Positions 23,091 to 33,097 of a stretch of DNA of 64,000 nt are shown piece by piece (position 1 is the first letter of the stretch; each line of letters opens with the position of its first letter). The notes under the pieces were generated by a model that worked only from the letters and a program-made list of their open reading frames with translations, did no database searches and was not told where the DNA came from. Where the stretch lies: NCBI GenBank assembly GCA_015146655.1, contig VKHL01000003.1, positions 430,155 to 494,154 of the forward strand. The letters run 5' to 3'. The position numbers and the translations under genes are program-made. This stretch comes from Ochromonas danica. Taxonomy: Eukaryota; Sar; Chrysophyceae; Chromulinales; Chromulinaceae.

Positions 23091-24137
23091 CTACACGGAA
23101 ACAACAGCTTTTCCAAGGTTCTTTCCAGTGAATAAAGACTGGAAAGCCTCGGGCCAAGCTTGAAGACCATGGAAGACAGTCTCCTGAGCACGAACCTTGC
23201 CTTCCTTTAACCAAGCAGACATTTCTGCGAGGAAATTGCCTTTTTGTCCAGTCAACCATTCAGAACAAACAAATCCTTCAATGCGTTGCTGAGTATAGAT
23301 CATACCCATGGTGTTCACTTGATAAGTTGGGGTATCCTTCTTGTTGTAATCAGCAATCTGACCGCAAATAGCAATGCGGCCACGAGGACGTAACAGCTTC
23401 AGAGCTGCTTCGAAATGAATGCCTCCAACATTCTCAAAGTACATGTCAATGCCTTCAGGAGCCACTTCTCTCACCTTCGCGATTAGATCTTCAGCACTAT
23501 GGACTCCCTTGTAGTCAATGCAATGGTCATAGCCATAGAAAGACTTCACAAAGGCACACTTCTCAGGACCTCCAGCTGACCCAATCACCTTGCAACCATA
23601 CTTATGTTTAGCGATCATACCTGCCAGACCACCCACCGCACCTGAAGCAGCAGAGATGAAGATCGTCTCTCCTGGGTTAGGACGTAAGATGCCTTCAATG
23701 CCAGCATAGGCAGTTGATCCAGGCATACCCAGGATACCAATACCATAAGAGATATGAGCTTCATCGATCAGATCGGTCAGCTTCCAGCGGGCAGTGCGAG
23801 CTAAGGCTTCTGGAGTAATAACTTGAACGGTGACTACAGGGAGATTAGCACCAAAAAGATCACCTTCAACCCATGCAGAGTTCTTGGAAGACAACACCTT
23901 GCCAGCGACGAAGGCGACCAATGGTTTGCCCACTACAGCAGAACCAGTGCTTTTTATACCACCGCGTAGATAAGGATCAGCAGAAACGACCTCTAATTGA
24001 ACAAGCAGACCACCTTCAGGAAGACTTGCTTTGAGTTCATTCAAATCAACTTCTTGTTCTTCAATACGAAAATGATGTGGTTCAGGTAATCCTTCATTCA
24101 CATGTTCAGCCAAGATTAAACTCTTTGATAACACCAT
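23091..24137 (-). CDS. MDR-family NADP-dependent oxidoreductase (prostaglandin/leukotriene reductase type)
   Basis: Single exon, 348 aa. The N-terminus shows the catalytic GroES-like fold, with VDLNELKASLPEGGLLVQLE and SADPYLRGG. The Rossmann part starts GMPGSTAYAGI and has ISAASGAVGGLAGMIAKHKYG plus CKVIGSAGGPEKC, the NADP-binding pattern of the zinc-free PTGR1/curcumin-reductase group; ENVGGIHFEAAL and RGRIAICGQIADYN follow. The reaction is NADPH reduction of the alpha,beta double bond of unsaturated aldehydes and ketones, a detoxification role in the cytosol. The length is normal for the family. GC-rich codons suggest high expression. Confidence 0.92.
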   Translation of the reverse strand: MVLSKSLILAEHVNEGLPEPHHFRIEEQEVDLNELKASLPEGGLLVQLEVVSADPYLRGGIKSTGSAVVGKPLVAFVAGKVLSSKNSAWVEGDLFGANLPVVTVQVITPEALARTARWKLTDLIDEAHISYGIGILGMPGSTAYAGIEGILRPNPGETIFISAASGAVGGLAGMIAKHKYGCKVIGSAGGPEKCAFVKSFYGYDHCIDYKGVHSAEDLIAKVREVAPEGIDMYFENVGGIHFEAALKLLRPRGRIAICGQIADYNKKDTPTYQVNTMGMIYTQQRIEGFVCSEWLTGQKGNFLAEMSAWLKEGKVRAQETVFHGLQAWPEAFQSLFTGKNLGKAVVSV

Positions 24138-24329
24138 TCTTCTTGATTGATAAGGGAGGGAGTAGTTGTTAGACTAAAGTACTGTAGTTAGTATTGGGAT
24201 GATGAAGTCAATAGCCGATGAAAGGCGATGGATTCGATTATGACAGAAGGCTGCAACTACTGCGAACACTGCTCACTTCACTTTCAGTCCTTCCAGAACT
24301 GAAAAAGTGAGAAGTGGATAAACAATGGG

Positions 24330-25201
24330 GTGAAAACGATCATCCCCAATCCATCTTATCACTACAGTACCCGAGAAGACAGTTTTGAAGAGCGCGTTTT
24401 TGAGAGAATGCATGCGTTGTTTTGCAGTCTGCTTTGTGATGTCAAGATGCTCAATAACTCCAAGGAGAAAGTCACAGGCACCGGGTTTGTGACATTCAAG
24501 TCTCGTCGTGCTCAGGTTGTGGCTTGTCAGGTTCCGATTCTATCGGAACGTTTTCCGAATGTCACCGCACAACCTGCCCCGACCCCAGAGGATATTCTAT
24601 GGCTCAATATTGGCACCGCACCTGCCTATACAAAAAATGCAGAGTACGCCACCTCTGTGTTTTTTAACAGTGGTTTGCTCTTCTGGGGCGTGGTGATGGC
24701 GTTCATCGCTGCGGTGTCAAATCTTAGCAATTTGGTCACCTATCTACCCTTCCTAGCCGATCTTGACACTGTATCGTATGCCGTGCTAGAGGGACAGCTG
24801 CCCGTTATAATATTGATTGTGTTTATGTCGATGATTCCTGTGATTATGACGTATGTGGCGACCAGTGTGGAAAAGAGGAAGACCAACAGTGCGGTGCAAA
24901 TGGAGGTGTTCAAATGGTACGCATATGCTGTACTCTCCATATTTCAAGTGTCATTTTGATCATGTACACTCCACCCAGGTTTTTCATGTATCAGCTGGCT
25001 AACGTATATTTGATCCTCTTAGCCGGCTCTGTCTTCGACTCTTTGGAATCCGCCATATCTGACCCGGCCTCCATCATCACGCTCATCGGCACGGCCCTGC
25101 CCTCGGTGTCTGCTGCAGACTTGACAGAGAACGTATGCTATGAGCGCTTTTTGTGCTCACAGCTCGCTGATGTGATTGTTGTACATAATTATAGTAGTTG
25201 A
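24330..25201 (+). pseudogene. Fragment of an OSCA/CSC1-type (DUF221) channel gene
   Basis: The frame contains TGTGFVTFKSRRAQVVACQ, APTPEDILWLNIG, then three hydrophobic segments with LEGQLPVIILIVFMSMIPVIM, EKRKTNSAVQMEVFKW. After an apparent intron (about 24917-24978), FFMYQLANVYLILLAGSVFD and ITLIGTALPSVSAADL follow. These correspond to the cytosolic loop and the start of the 7-TM region of calcium-permeable osmosensitive OSCA/CSC1 channels. No ATG opens the frame at a sensible place, the N-terminal membrane segments are missing and the sequence ends before the remaining ones. It is a relic or a severely truncated copy. Base composition is GC-richer than the surroundings. Confidence 0.7.
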
Positions 25202-25338
25202 ATCATAAGCCTCGATAAATTAATTTTAAACAATTTTACGAGAATTTACAAGAATCAATTCCCTCCAGGATCCTCAAAGCAATTATGAACTGTTAGTTGT
25301 CTAACGCGCGACTCAACAGCAGAAAACACGAAATGAAC

Positions 25339-25845
25339 TTAGAACTTGCGGAGGCGGAGGACGACCGCGCAGTTCGCGTAGTTCATCTGTAAATCGCAAA
25401 TTGTGTTTCCACTGGGCAATCCAGCCAGGATCGGGCAGTTCGCGAGATACTGGGTGGGGTTCTCAATCTCGGCCTGAACCGCGTGAAGTGCGATCTTCGA
25501 GTGGTGATACTGGTAAAACGGACCTACTCCAACAACAAAGGGTGGGTAAACTCCTACGTTGAAATTCGCGGCGGCCGTCAACGTTCTGTAGGTCTCAAGA
25601 AGGCCATGCACCTCTCCCTGAGCTCCCATTCCAACAAATTGATTGAACCACGGTCCAAAATTCGGCTGTACAAGCGGATCCACCTCCACTCCATCTGCAA
25701 GCCATGCTCGATAGATCTGTTTCCCTGCTTCAGATTCTCTGAGATCCAGCACTCCCAAATCACCTTCCATAAATGTTACGCCTTCACATGCCTTCAACTC
25801 GTCCATAAGGGTTTTGGGCAACTTGTCTTGAACTCTGATCATCAT
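25339..25845 (-). CDS. Orphan ORF, 168 aa
   Basis: Starts MMIRVQDKLPKTLMDELK and reads as a plausible soluble protein (VTFMEGDLGVLDLRE, GPWFNQFVGMGAQGEVHGLL), but I recognise no family. It has no signal peptide. Codon use is GC-rich like the adjacent OSCA fragment and unlike most orphans here. It may be a truncated C-terminal or N-terminal part of a larger gene. Confidence 0.5.
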   Translation of the reverse strand: MMIRVQDKLPKTLMDELKACEGVTFMEGDLGVLDLRESEAGKQIYRAWLADGVEVDPLVQPNFGPWFNQFVGMGAQGEVHGLLETYRTLTAAANFNVGVYPPFVVGVGPFYQYHHSKIALHAVQAEIENPTQYLANCPILAGLPSGNTICDLQMNYANCAVVLRLRKF

Positions 25846-26453
25846 TATTGAATTGTTGGGGTGTGCTGGAACTTAAGATAAGTCTAGTGCGAGTGAGTTT
25901 ATTGGGGAAAAAAACTTGTTCAAAAAAACCAGTGCTTGGTACCAATATATTGTATTGTAATTTAATTGCAAATTTTAGGCATTGCAATACATTGCAATAT
26001 ATATTGCTCGAAGGTGGTTGAACAATTGCAATAATTGATTGTGTTTTTGGAGGTACAATAGTATTGCAATACATTGTAAAAATACTGGAAACCATACAGT
26101 GCCAGCTAAGAGGTTACGATGCATGGTAAATGATATGTCCACAAACTTTTGCCGCTTATTTGAGACTTTTAGGAGGGATTGTTTTGTGGCTATCCATGGA
26201 GTTAGAATTTGGGTAATTATGTTCCCAGCAGACTGGGATAGCAAGTAATAAAAATCAGGTAGAAATAAGACTGGTTGGTTCAGCGGAAAGGATAGTAATT
26301 GTGGAAGACACAGAGACTACCATCATATACAGTCCATATACCGATTTTTCAATGTAGATGATCAGACCAGGTTCTCATTATTCCACAACAACACAACACA
26401 TGCAGCAATAAGAAAAGACACAAATACTCACACCACACACTACTACACTCAAA
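25846..26453. other. AT-rich intergenic region with TTGCAATA repeats
   Basis: Bases 25940-26080 contain repeated ATTGCAATAC/TTGCAATA words in both orientations (for example 25979-26006 and 26058-26079). Frames through here are short. It may be a decayed mobile element but nothing diagnostic is visible. Confidence 0.5.
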
Positions 26454-28127
26454 CTAAACAGAGCCATACTCATTTTGCCATTGCTCATACTTGGATATCT
26501 TCCCATCAGATGAAGGCTTGGTAGTTGCTAGAGCAAGAGTGATGTCCGCCATCGTGACTGGATCTTGTTTCAGAAGCTGATCGATCTGTTGCACAGGAGG
26601 CTGTAAGGCCGCGCGATTAGATAAACCATTAGCTACTGCTCGTCTCCCTCCTCCTCCTCCTCCTCCTCCCTTTGTAGGAGGATCTGGTAGACCTCCACCA
26701 CTATCTGATGTATCCAAGGCTTCTATCCGACGCAACAATCGTCTCACAGGCATCATGGCAGCTTCTCGACAAACCAATTCAATATCTGCTCCACTATACC
26801 CTTCCGTAGACTCAGCGGCCTTGCAATAGTCAACATCAGGAGCAGATCGATCTTCAAGATGTCGGCGCAACATCTCTTCACGTGCCTCAGAGACCGGAAG
26901 AGTTACGAGAACACGTTTCTCAAGTCGACGAAGGAGTGCAATATCTAAATCCCAGGGTAGGTTACTAGCAGCAAGCACAAAGACTTGTCCATTACCATTA
27001 ACATTAGAAGAGGAGGATGAAGACGAGGAGTGTGAACCCAATAACCCATCCATTTGAATCAATAGCTCTGTCTTCATACGACGTGATGCTTCATGCTCTC
27101 CTCCTTCACCATCTCTAGCTGTAAGTATGGAGTCAATCTCATCAAGAAAGATCGTCGATGGTGCATAGTGCCTCGCCATAGCAAATAAAACTCTGACCAA
27201 CTTCTCCGACTCTCCTCTCCATTTGCTCACGAGGGAGGAGGCGGAGATATTGAAGAAAGTTGTGTGGCATTCTGTTGCTACTGCTTTGGCCAGAAGTGTC
27301 TTACCCGTGCCTGGAGGACCATGCAAGAGAATACCTCTCCATGGTCGTAGAATACCAGTGAAGAGAGAAGGATAACGTAAGGGAAGCTGAACGGCTTCTC
27401 GAAGAAGTCTTTTCGCCTCGTCCAAGGCGATGATCTGATGAAAGAAGATATTGGGGCTCTCTTGATAGATCTCACGCCCGATTGCAGTGGCAAGTTGTTT
27501 GAGTTCGGGATCTCCGCCAAACTGAGGTGGTGGTCGGAGGATGCGCTCAGCAGGGCTTGGCACAGTCGACTCCGCTGAGGTGGCAGCTTTCTTAGCAAGT
27601 GTTGTTCCGCTAACTGCAAAGGACTGATCAGATGAAGAAGACTGTGTCTCAGGACCTCCTCCACCACTAGTACCTTTTTCTCCTCCTGCAGAGCCACCTA
27701 TACCAAGCCCTGCATTGTTATTGATATTAGGCAATTTGTCCTTGTCAGCTGACGATGTGGATGCAGGCGAGGGTGGCTTGGACTTTTTGGATGATTCTGG
27801 TTTACTTGGCTTGAAAGAACGACTACTCCCTCCTCCTTCTTCTCCCTCCGCCTTCTTTAGCACCTTTGGTTTGCGATCAAATCGCATCTCATAATAGGCT
27901 TCATACTCCATGAAGACGAGATTCAAATCGATATTATCCGCCAAATCTAGCTTCGATAGAATAGCATTAGCTTCGTGCTGAAGTCTCTCAGCCGATTCAA
28001 CAAAGCCTTGTTCGACAAGGTAGTGATGAACGAGCACCACGAGACTTCTCTTTCGATCCAAGAGTCGCTTCTGTTCCGCACTATTCGCATCAACAGAGGC
28101 GCGAATAGCCAACAAACTAGAAGACAT
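26454..28127 (-). CDS. KATNAL2: LisH-domain katanin-like AAA ATPase (KATNAL2 type)
   Basis: Single exon, 557 aa. LisH-type dimerisation motif at about 29-62 (LVVLVHHYLVEQGFVESAERL), low-complexity linker (90-180), then one AAA domain: ALDEAKRLLREAVQLPLRYP, Walker A GPPGTGKT (about 272), Walker B STIFLDEIDSI, and a sensor/arginine-finger region ending LLRRLEKRVLVTLP. GYSGADIELVCREAAM and the C-terminal Vps4/katanin helices follow. The LisH plus katanin-like AAA combination identifies the KATNAL2 branch, ATP-driven microtubule-remodelling enzymes linked to cilia and spindle. Poly-Ser and poly-Gly insertions within the C-terminal half are unusual but are typical of this genome. Confidence 0.9.
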   Translation of the reverse strand: MSSSLLAIRASVDANSAEQKRLLDRKRSLVVLVHHYLVEQGFVESAERLQHEANAILSKLDLADNIDLNLVFMEYEAYYEMRFDRKPKVLKKAEGEEGGGSSRSFKPSKPESSKKSKPPSPASTSSADKDKLPNINNNAGLGIGGSAGGEKGTSGGGGPETQSSSSDQSFAVSGTTLAKKAATSAESTVPSPAERILRPPPQFGGDPELKQLATAIGREIYQESPNIFFHQIIALDEAKRLLREAVQLPLRYPSLFTGILRPWRGILLHGPPGTGKTLLAKAVATECHTTFFNISASSLVSKWRGESEKLVRVLFAMARHYAPSTIFLDEIDSILTARDGEGGEHEASRRMKTELLIQMDGLLGSHSSSSSSSSNVNGNGQVFVLAASNLPWDLDIALLRRLEKRVLVTLPVSEAREEMLRRHLEDRSAPDVDYCKAAESTEGYSGADIELVCREAAMMPVRRLLRRIEALDTSDSGGGLPDPPTKGGGGGGGGRRAVANGLSNRAALQPPVQQIDQLLKQDPVTMADITLALATTKPSSDGKISKYEQWQNEYGSV

Positions 28128-28453
28128 TTAGTTGCAAATATGATGGTCAGAGAGGTGAATGGGAAGGTTCTAGTCTGGGGTTGTTTGTTGGATTGTTGTT
28201 GTCAATCGTTTTGCATGTTGTCAAATCAAAACTGCAGACAAGAGAAAAGCCTCAAATTGGAGGTTATAACTGCACTTTTGCCATTTCCTTGCAGTTTGGG
28301 CATTCGTTCAACATACCGACACCAACACCGGACTTGATTAAATTCAATTGACTGTTATCAGAAGGAAATATGATATTTACCAAGGACTGTTTCAGAGAAG
28401 AAAAATCTAGGCCTATCCACCAATCCACTCAAGAGAGGAAAAAGAGACCACTG
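28128..28453. other. Divergent intergenic region
   Basis: Separates katanin (minus) from orphan copy C (plus). The last about 30 bases before the copy C start match the copy B upstream region. Nothing else is seen. Confidence 0.45.
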
Positions 28454-29576
28454 ATGATAGAAGAGGAAGAACACAATGTCAACGGAGAGAATTATCAAGG
28501 AGAGTGGAGTCTGGCAGGTAATAGAGTGAGACGATACTGACTTGTGATGTGGACAATGTGTACTTTGTACTTACAAGCAGTGTTCTTGTGTTGGAACAGT
28601 TTGCGTGTCTTCTCTTGTTGTTTGTTGTGATGAAGACGATCTGTTCTGTTCTTTCTTTTCTCATGGTTAATTATCATGCTGTGTTGTTGTGTGTTGTGAA
28701 ATAGATATTGACTGGCAAACCATCTTCGAGTTGGGTGAGGAAGAGAATGGAATGGTTATACCCGATATTCCCAATTATCCTGCTTCCTCTTCATCCTCTT
28801 CCTACTCCTCTTCATCTTCTCCTCAGAGGAACTATCCTCAACCAGAACAACAAGGTGGAGGAGTTTCTGTAAGTAGTAATAGTAGTGGTGGTAGCAGTCC
28901 TTCCTTTCCTAGTGAAGATGTTGATTTGACCCTTCCTCCGAAGCGTCGAGTTCGGCGAGCTAATAACTTTCCCTTCCTGAAGATCTTGAAGAGTGATGTA
29001 CGTCACAAGTTCTCTCTCATGCATGCAAACGTAATGAACTCCATGGATGTAAACTCCATCAAAAGCTTCTATGAAGCTTTTTATGTGCGAAGTTGCCAAT
29101 ATTTTGATTGTGTGCAGGTAGAAGTGAATGATGACTCGCCTTGTCATATCCTGCAAACATATAAACCTGTCAGTATTTGTGGTCTGGATGATATGATAAG
29201 ACGCCTTTCTCCTATGTGTTCTTATCTCCCTGACTACTCATTACAGTTACTTCATTCTTATATCAATCGTCAAATCGATCAACCAGGTAGTCGTATTATC
29301 ATGCAGGTTGCCATTCATGCTACAGCAATCAAGAACTGTGTGGTGGCTATTCGAGCACTGGACAGGAACCGCTATCTTGTACCCTTTTTCATGGTGAACG
29401 AGTTAATTAGGGCAGGCAAAGTGGATGGCAATGATATGGGTCTAGAAGAACACCCTCCTGACGCCCAATGCATGAGTCTGAACGTTAGAGGAGAACTGAT
29501 ATTTTGGCTAGATAATAACAATCGCATCTACCGTATGCAATCTCTTGGAAATCTTAAAATCGATCATCATGATTGA
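28454..29576 (+). CDS. Orphan family protein, copy C
   Basis: Two exons: 28454-28517 and 28705-29576, giving 311 aa. Exon 1 (MIEEEEHNVNGENYQGEW, ending SLA) joins DIDWQTIFELGEEENG. Exon 2 read alone has no ATG near its start (GTG where copies A and B have ATG in the intron), which shows that the upstream exon is the real start. Shared blocks: VIPDIPNYPASSSSSS, PPKRRVRR, DVRHKFSLMH, FYVRSCQYFD, PGSRIIMQVAIHA, LDNNNRIYRM. It lies in opposite orientation to copies A and B. Function unknown; the basic patch suggests nuclear location. Confidence 0.75.
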
Positions 29577-30291
29577 AGAAGATTTGCTCTGCTTCTCTTT
29601 CTCTATCTTGTTCGCCGATTGTTCTTCGTCTTCGTTGGGTTATTGGGAACCCGCGCTGTCCTATAAACCAGCTTGTCAGTTCGACAAGATCAAATTTAGT
29701 TGGCAATTCTTTAATTGGAGATTAATTATATTTCTGTAGAAGGCTTAGTTTCTTGCCTGTGTTATCGGATGTCGAAATAAAAGAACTCAGCGACGGCGTG
29801 GCCAGTTTGGACATCAAGATCTGCCATGTGCTGGTTGTCAGATGTTGAATTATCTGAAGAATGGAATTAGATAATATAGAGATATTGTGATTTTCATATC
29901 AAAATAAACTCTGCCGAAGCGCTGGGGGGCATGTGTATAGTTTTCTATACACAAGCTGTATGGGGGGCAAGCTTTTCTTAGCTTTTTCTTCTCATAATAC
30001 TAAAAAAAGACGATTTGAGTCTACACTACAAACAGCTGTGATAAGGGGTCCAAGGTTGTGACAACGCGTTTTTCCATGGAACATTCTTCATCGAAAGAGG
30101 AAAGGCAAGAGAGAGAACAAAGATAGCAGCGTAGTCTAGTCTAGGTGAGACTTAGTGAAGCAGAAGCAGACCACTGATCACCACTGATCTCTATCTAAAA
30201 ATAGAAATCCTCTTCTTCTAAGTTGTGTTTTCATCTTAATTTTCCTTCCTCTTAATTTTCTTCGTTCCTTTTTCTTCTGCAAAAGAGAAAA
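29577..30291. other. Intergenic region
   Basis: Contains an AATAAA at 29776-29781 (possible poly(A) signal of copy C) and a 9-bp-arm hairpin at 29932-29953. The last 60 bp before the DnaJ start are pyrimidine-rich. Confidence 0.5.
29932..29953. repeat. Short perfect hairpin
   Basis: TGTGTATAG and CTATACACA are complementary across a TTTT loop, flanked on both sides by GGGGGGC(A). No poly-T tail follows, so a terminator role is unproven. Confidence 0.7.
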
Positions 30292-31710
30292 ATGGTTGAC
30301 TTCTATGAGGTATTGGGTGTGAGTCGTACCGCCTCCTTGGATGAGATTAAGAAAGCTTATAAGAAGTTAGCTATTAAATGGCATCCTGATAAAAATCCTG
30401 GACGTCAAGCAGAAGCAACAGAGATGTTCAAGTTAATCGGGGAAGCCTATGAAACACTGAGTGATGCCACCAAGCGTCGGGACTATGACCGTATGGGTGC
30501 ACCTGGTGTAGAAGAGGACGACTCTAATGATGGAGACTATCAATACTCGACCTCCTATACCAGCGGAAAGGGACGGTCAGGAAGTGCAAGAGGTGGTGAC
30601 TCTCGCCACTTTCATGCCCATCCTAACTTCACCTATGAACATGCATTTGATATTTTCAACGCATTTTTCGCTGATATGCGTGACTTCGATGATCAGTTCT
30701 TTGGCATGGGCATGGGTATGGGTATGGGTATGGGTATGGGAGGACGTGGCTCGAAGAGGAATCGTGGGGGACTTGGCGGTGGCTCTCTGTTTGATGATTT
30801 CTTTGGTGGTGACCCATTCTTTGATGCTTTCCAGCATCGTAGTACTAGCTTAGATCATTTTGGTAGTCACTTTGGTGGGTCAGCGATGTCCTTCTCATCT
30901 TCCTCAGCCTTTTCTGGTGGTGGAGGAGGAGGGACTAGTCGCTCTGTCTCCACAAGTACCTTCATCGATAGCTCTGGGCGTAAGGTTACACGCAAGGAGA
31001 CTGTTGTCACCTATGCTGATGGTACACAAGAGCGCAATGTGGAGGAACATACTGAAGAACCTGATCAATCTAGATCGCGTAGTCGACTTGCAAATGAGCC
31101 AGGGAGGCGCCAATTGCCAATTGATTATGGACAGAGCGGTCGAACCACATCCCATTTAAGTGCTGAGGAAGATCGTGATTACCCTGTGATGCGCAGTAAT
31201 CTGGAGGGAGCGAGTCTTCGTCGTCTGAAATCGACTGGAGCTGCCACGACTGCTCGATCAACACATTCATCAGCTCATCCAACTGTATCGTCATCTTCCT
31301 CTGCAGCTTCTTCATCCAATCTCTATCATCATTCAGCTTATGACAGCTTGCATGCACCACGTGGTTCAAGCACAAATCATAGTGCTGGAGGAGCCTCCTC
31401 CTCTTCAACAGGTTATGGTGTTTCAACAGGCAAAGCTACTGGACCAATTGGAAGTTCTCACATTCCTTCTGGTAGCAGCTTGCATAGTATTCATACGGCG
31501 CAGCCTAAACATACGACAAGTTCAGCTTCTACAAGTAACGTAAGCAGCAACTCCTCTACGACTGGTGCCTATCACTATGATCGCTATGGTCACGGTGGTG
31601 TTCGATCGCCTTCCTCCCAAGCGAGATCTTCCGCAACTACTTCCACTGCTAGTGACCACAAAAGTTCTTCTTCAATTCATAGCAATGGCAGAAGAACATA
31701 CAAAGTGTAG
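30292..31710 (+). CDS. DNAJB6/B2-like J-domain co-chaperone
   Basis: Single exon, 472 aa. The J domain spans 1-70 with [20 protein letters not shown], the HPD motif in KWHPDKNPG and RRDYDRMG. A Gly/Phe-rich segment (about 100-215) contains a [11 protein letters not shown] run and [13 protein letters not shown], then a Ser-rich region, [20 protein letters not shown] similar to the DNAJB2/B6 C-terminal strand region, and a very long Ser/Thr/His-rich tail to the end. It stimulates Hsp70 ATPase and class B relatives suppress protein aggregation. The extended tail (about 230 residues) is not found in animal DNAJB6 and is low-complexity. Confidence 0.85.
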   Translation: MVDFYEVLGVSRTASLDEIKKAYKKLAIKWHPDKNPGRQAEATEMFKLIGEAYETLSDATKRRDYDRMGAPGVEEDDSNDGDYQYSTSYTSGKGRSGSARGGDSRHFHAHPNFTYEHAFDIFNAFFADMRDFDDQFFGMGMGMGMGMGMGGRGSKRNRGGLGGGSLFDDFFGGDPFFDAFQHRSTSLDHFGSHFGGSAMSFSSSSAFSGGGGGGTSRSVSTSTFIDSSGRKVTRKETVVTYADGTQERNVEEHTEEPDQSRSRSRLANEPGRRQLPIDYGQSGRTTSHLSAEEDRDYPVMRSNLEGASLRRLKSTGAATTARSTHSSAHPTVSSSSSAASSSNLYHHSAYDSLHAPRGSSTNHSAGGASSSSTGYGVSTGKATGPIGSSHIPSGSSLHSIHTAQPKHTTSSASTSNVSSNSSTTGAYHYDRYGHGGVRSPSSQARSSATTSTASDHKSSSSIHSNGRRTYKV

Positions 31711-31930
31711 ATGTTCTTCAATGCGAATGAGCTTGTCTTCTAACTAAACCTCTTGAATGTGTAAAACCTTTTGATTCACTGTTGTGCAATGAATTGGTGC
31801 TCTCAGTCAATGTCTTCTTTCATTTGCTCCACGCTGTAATTCTACCTAATAGCTATTTCAACAACTGGGCAGAAATTGCATTTTCTTTCTTTGTTTTTAT
31901 TTATAGTAACAAAACTAACACGAGAGCAGA

Positions 31931-32626
31931 TTAATGTATTATACATGCACAACCTGCCGATAATTCTCGTGCTTGTTTCCTTCGCTCAGCTTCCATATCT
32001 TCTTTTTCAATTTCATCCGCCCAATCATTTCGAATCTCAGCATTATTATCACTCTTTTGGATATGAGCTGTAAGTACTTTATCATGGACAGCTAACTCAT
32101 ATTCAGTTAGTTTAACTCCTATAATATCACCTGCTACCTTATAAAACATTTTAACAATATTCTCTCCTGTTTTAGCAGAACAAAACATTCCACCTTTCAG
32201 ATGATTTTCTTCAATAAAACTATCATGTTTTATTTCAGAGACTTGACGAAATCCTATCATATCAATCTTATTTCCTAAGAGATAGATATTAGGACTATTA
32301 TTAAATTGTTTTAATTTTATTAACCAATCATTAAGATCATTAAAAGAATCAGCATTAGTAACATCATAGACTAACATGATAGCATGTGCTGGTGATAAAT
32401 AAGAAGATAAATTCTTACTATGAATTGATTGTCCACCAATATCCCAAACTCTCAAGGAAATAATTTGATTTATACGAATTGTTAATTGTTTCTCATAGAA
32501 GTCAACACCAACAGTTTGTTTATAGACAGGTTGGAAACCATCAGTACGGAAGGCAGAGATGATCGTGGACTTGCCCACAGAACCATCCCCTATGATAGCC
32601 AGTGAGCAGCTCTCATGAGTCGTCAT
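31931..32626 (-). CDS. RAB28: RAB28-like small GTPase
   Basis: Single exon, 231 aa. Motifs in order: P-loop GDGSVGKST, YKQTVGVDFYEKQL, G3 in WDIGGQ (RAB28 has DIGGQ where most Rabs have DTAGQ), GNKID, and SAKTGE. FYKVAGDIIGVKLTEYEL resembles the RAB28 C-terminal helix. The protein ends CIIH, a CaaX-like box, consistent with RAB28 using CaaX prenylation rather than the usual Rab double-Cys. RAB28 works with the BBSome/IFT in cilia and in endosomal sorting. RAB28 assignment is likely; a divergent Rab is the alternative. Confidence 0.82.
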   Translation of the reverse strand: MTTHESCSLAIIGDGSVGKSTIISAFRTDGFQPVYKQTVGVDFYEKQLTIRINQIISLRVWDIGGQSIHSKNLSSYLSPAHAIMLVYDVTNADSFNDLNDWLIKLKQFNNSPNIYLLGNKIDMIGFRQVSEIKHDSFIEENHLKGGMFCSAKTGENIVKMFYKVAGDIIGVKLTEYELAVHDKVLTAHIQKSDNNAEIRNDWADEIEKEDMEAERRKQARELSAGCACIIH

Positions 32627-33097
32627 AGGACTAGAACAACGACTAGAACAAGAATAAGGACAGTATCTTTCAGTTTGAAGAAGGAAGAACAGACTGAAAA
32701 CAGAGCGTGAACTGAAAAAAGAATGCGGGAATGGAGGTAAGTAAGCAAATACGTATCTCCAGTGTATTTCCTCAAATCACCTACAGAACTAGTAATAGCA
32801 TCTTCGGGTGATTATAGTTCTTGATTACAGCTATTCTTTCTAAGCATTGATCATTATCATCATTGAAGCCTGCCTTTTATCAAGAAGAACTCTTCATCAA
32901 ACCCTCCAACAATAAAATGTAGACTACATATGAATGTAAATCACTTGTAGTATTCATTTACGATGACTATACACAAGACAAAATTATAAAATATACATAA
33001 TACGGAGAATAACCAATCTGCAATATCTATATACACTATATACTACACTAGCATTCTCACTGTTAACCTATTAGATTCCAATAGCTACCTCTCATTC
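32627..33097. other. Intergenic region
   Basis: AT-rich spacer upstream of RAB28 and downstream of the MORN gene. No feature is recognised. Confidence 0.45.

Noticed and set aside
32627-32760. Possible extra exon upstream of RAB28
   Set aside because: The single exon already encodes a complete P-loop and start; no splice pattern is needed.
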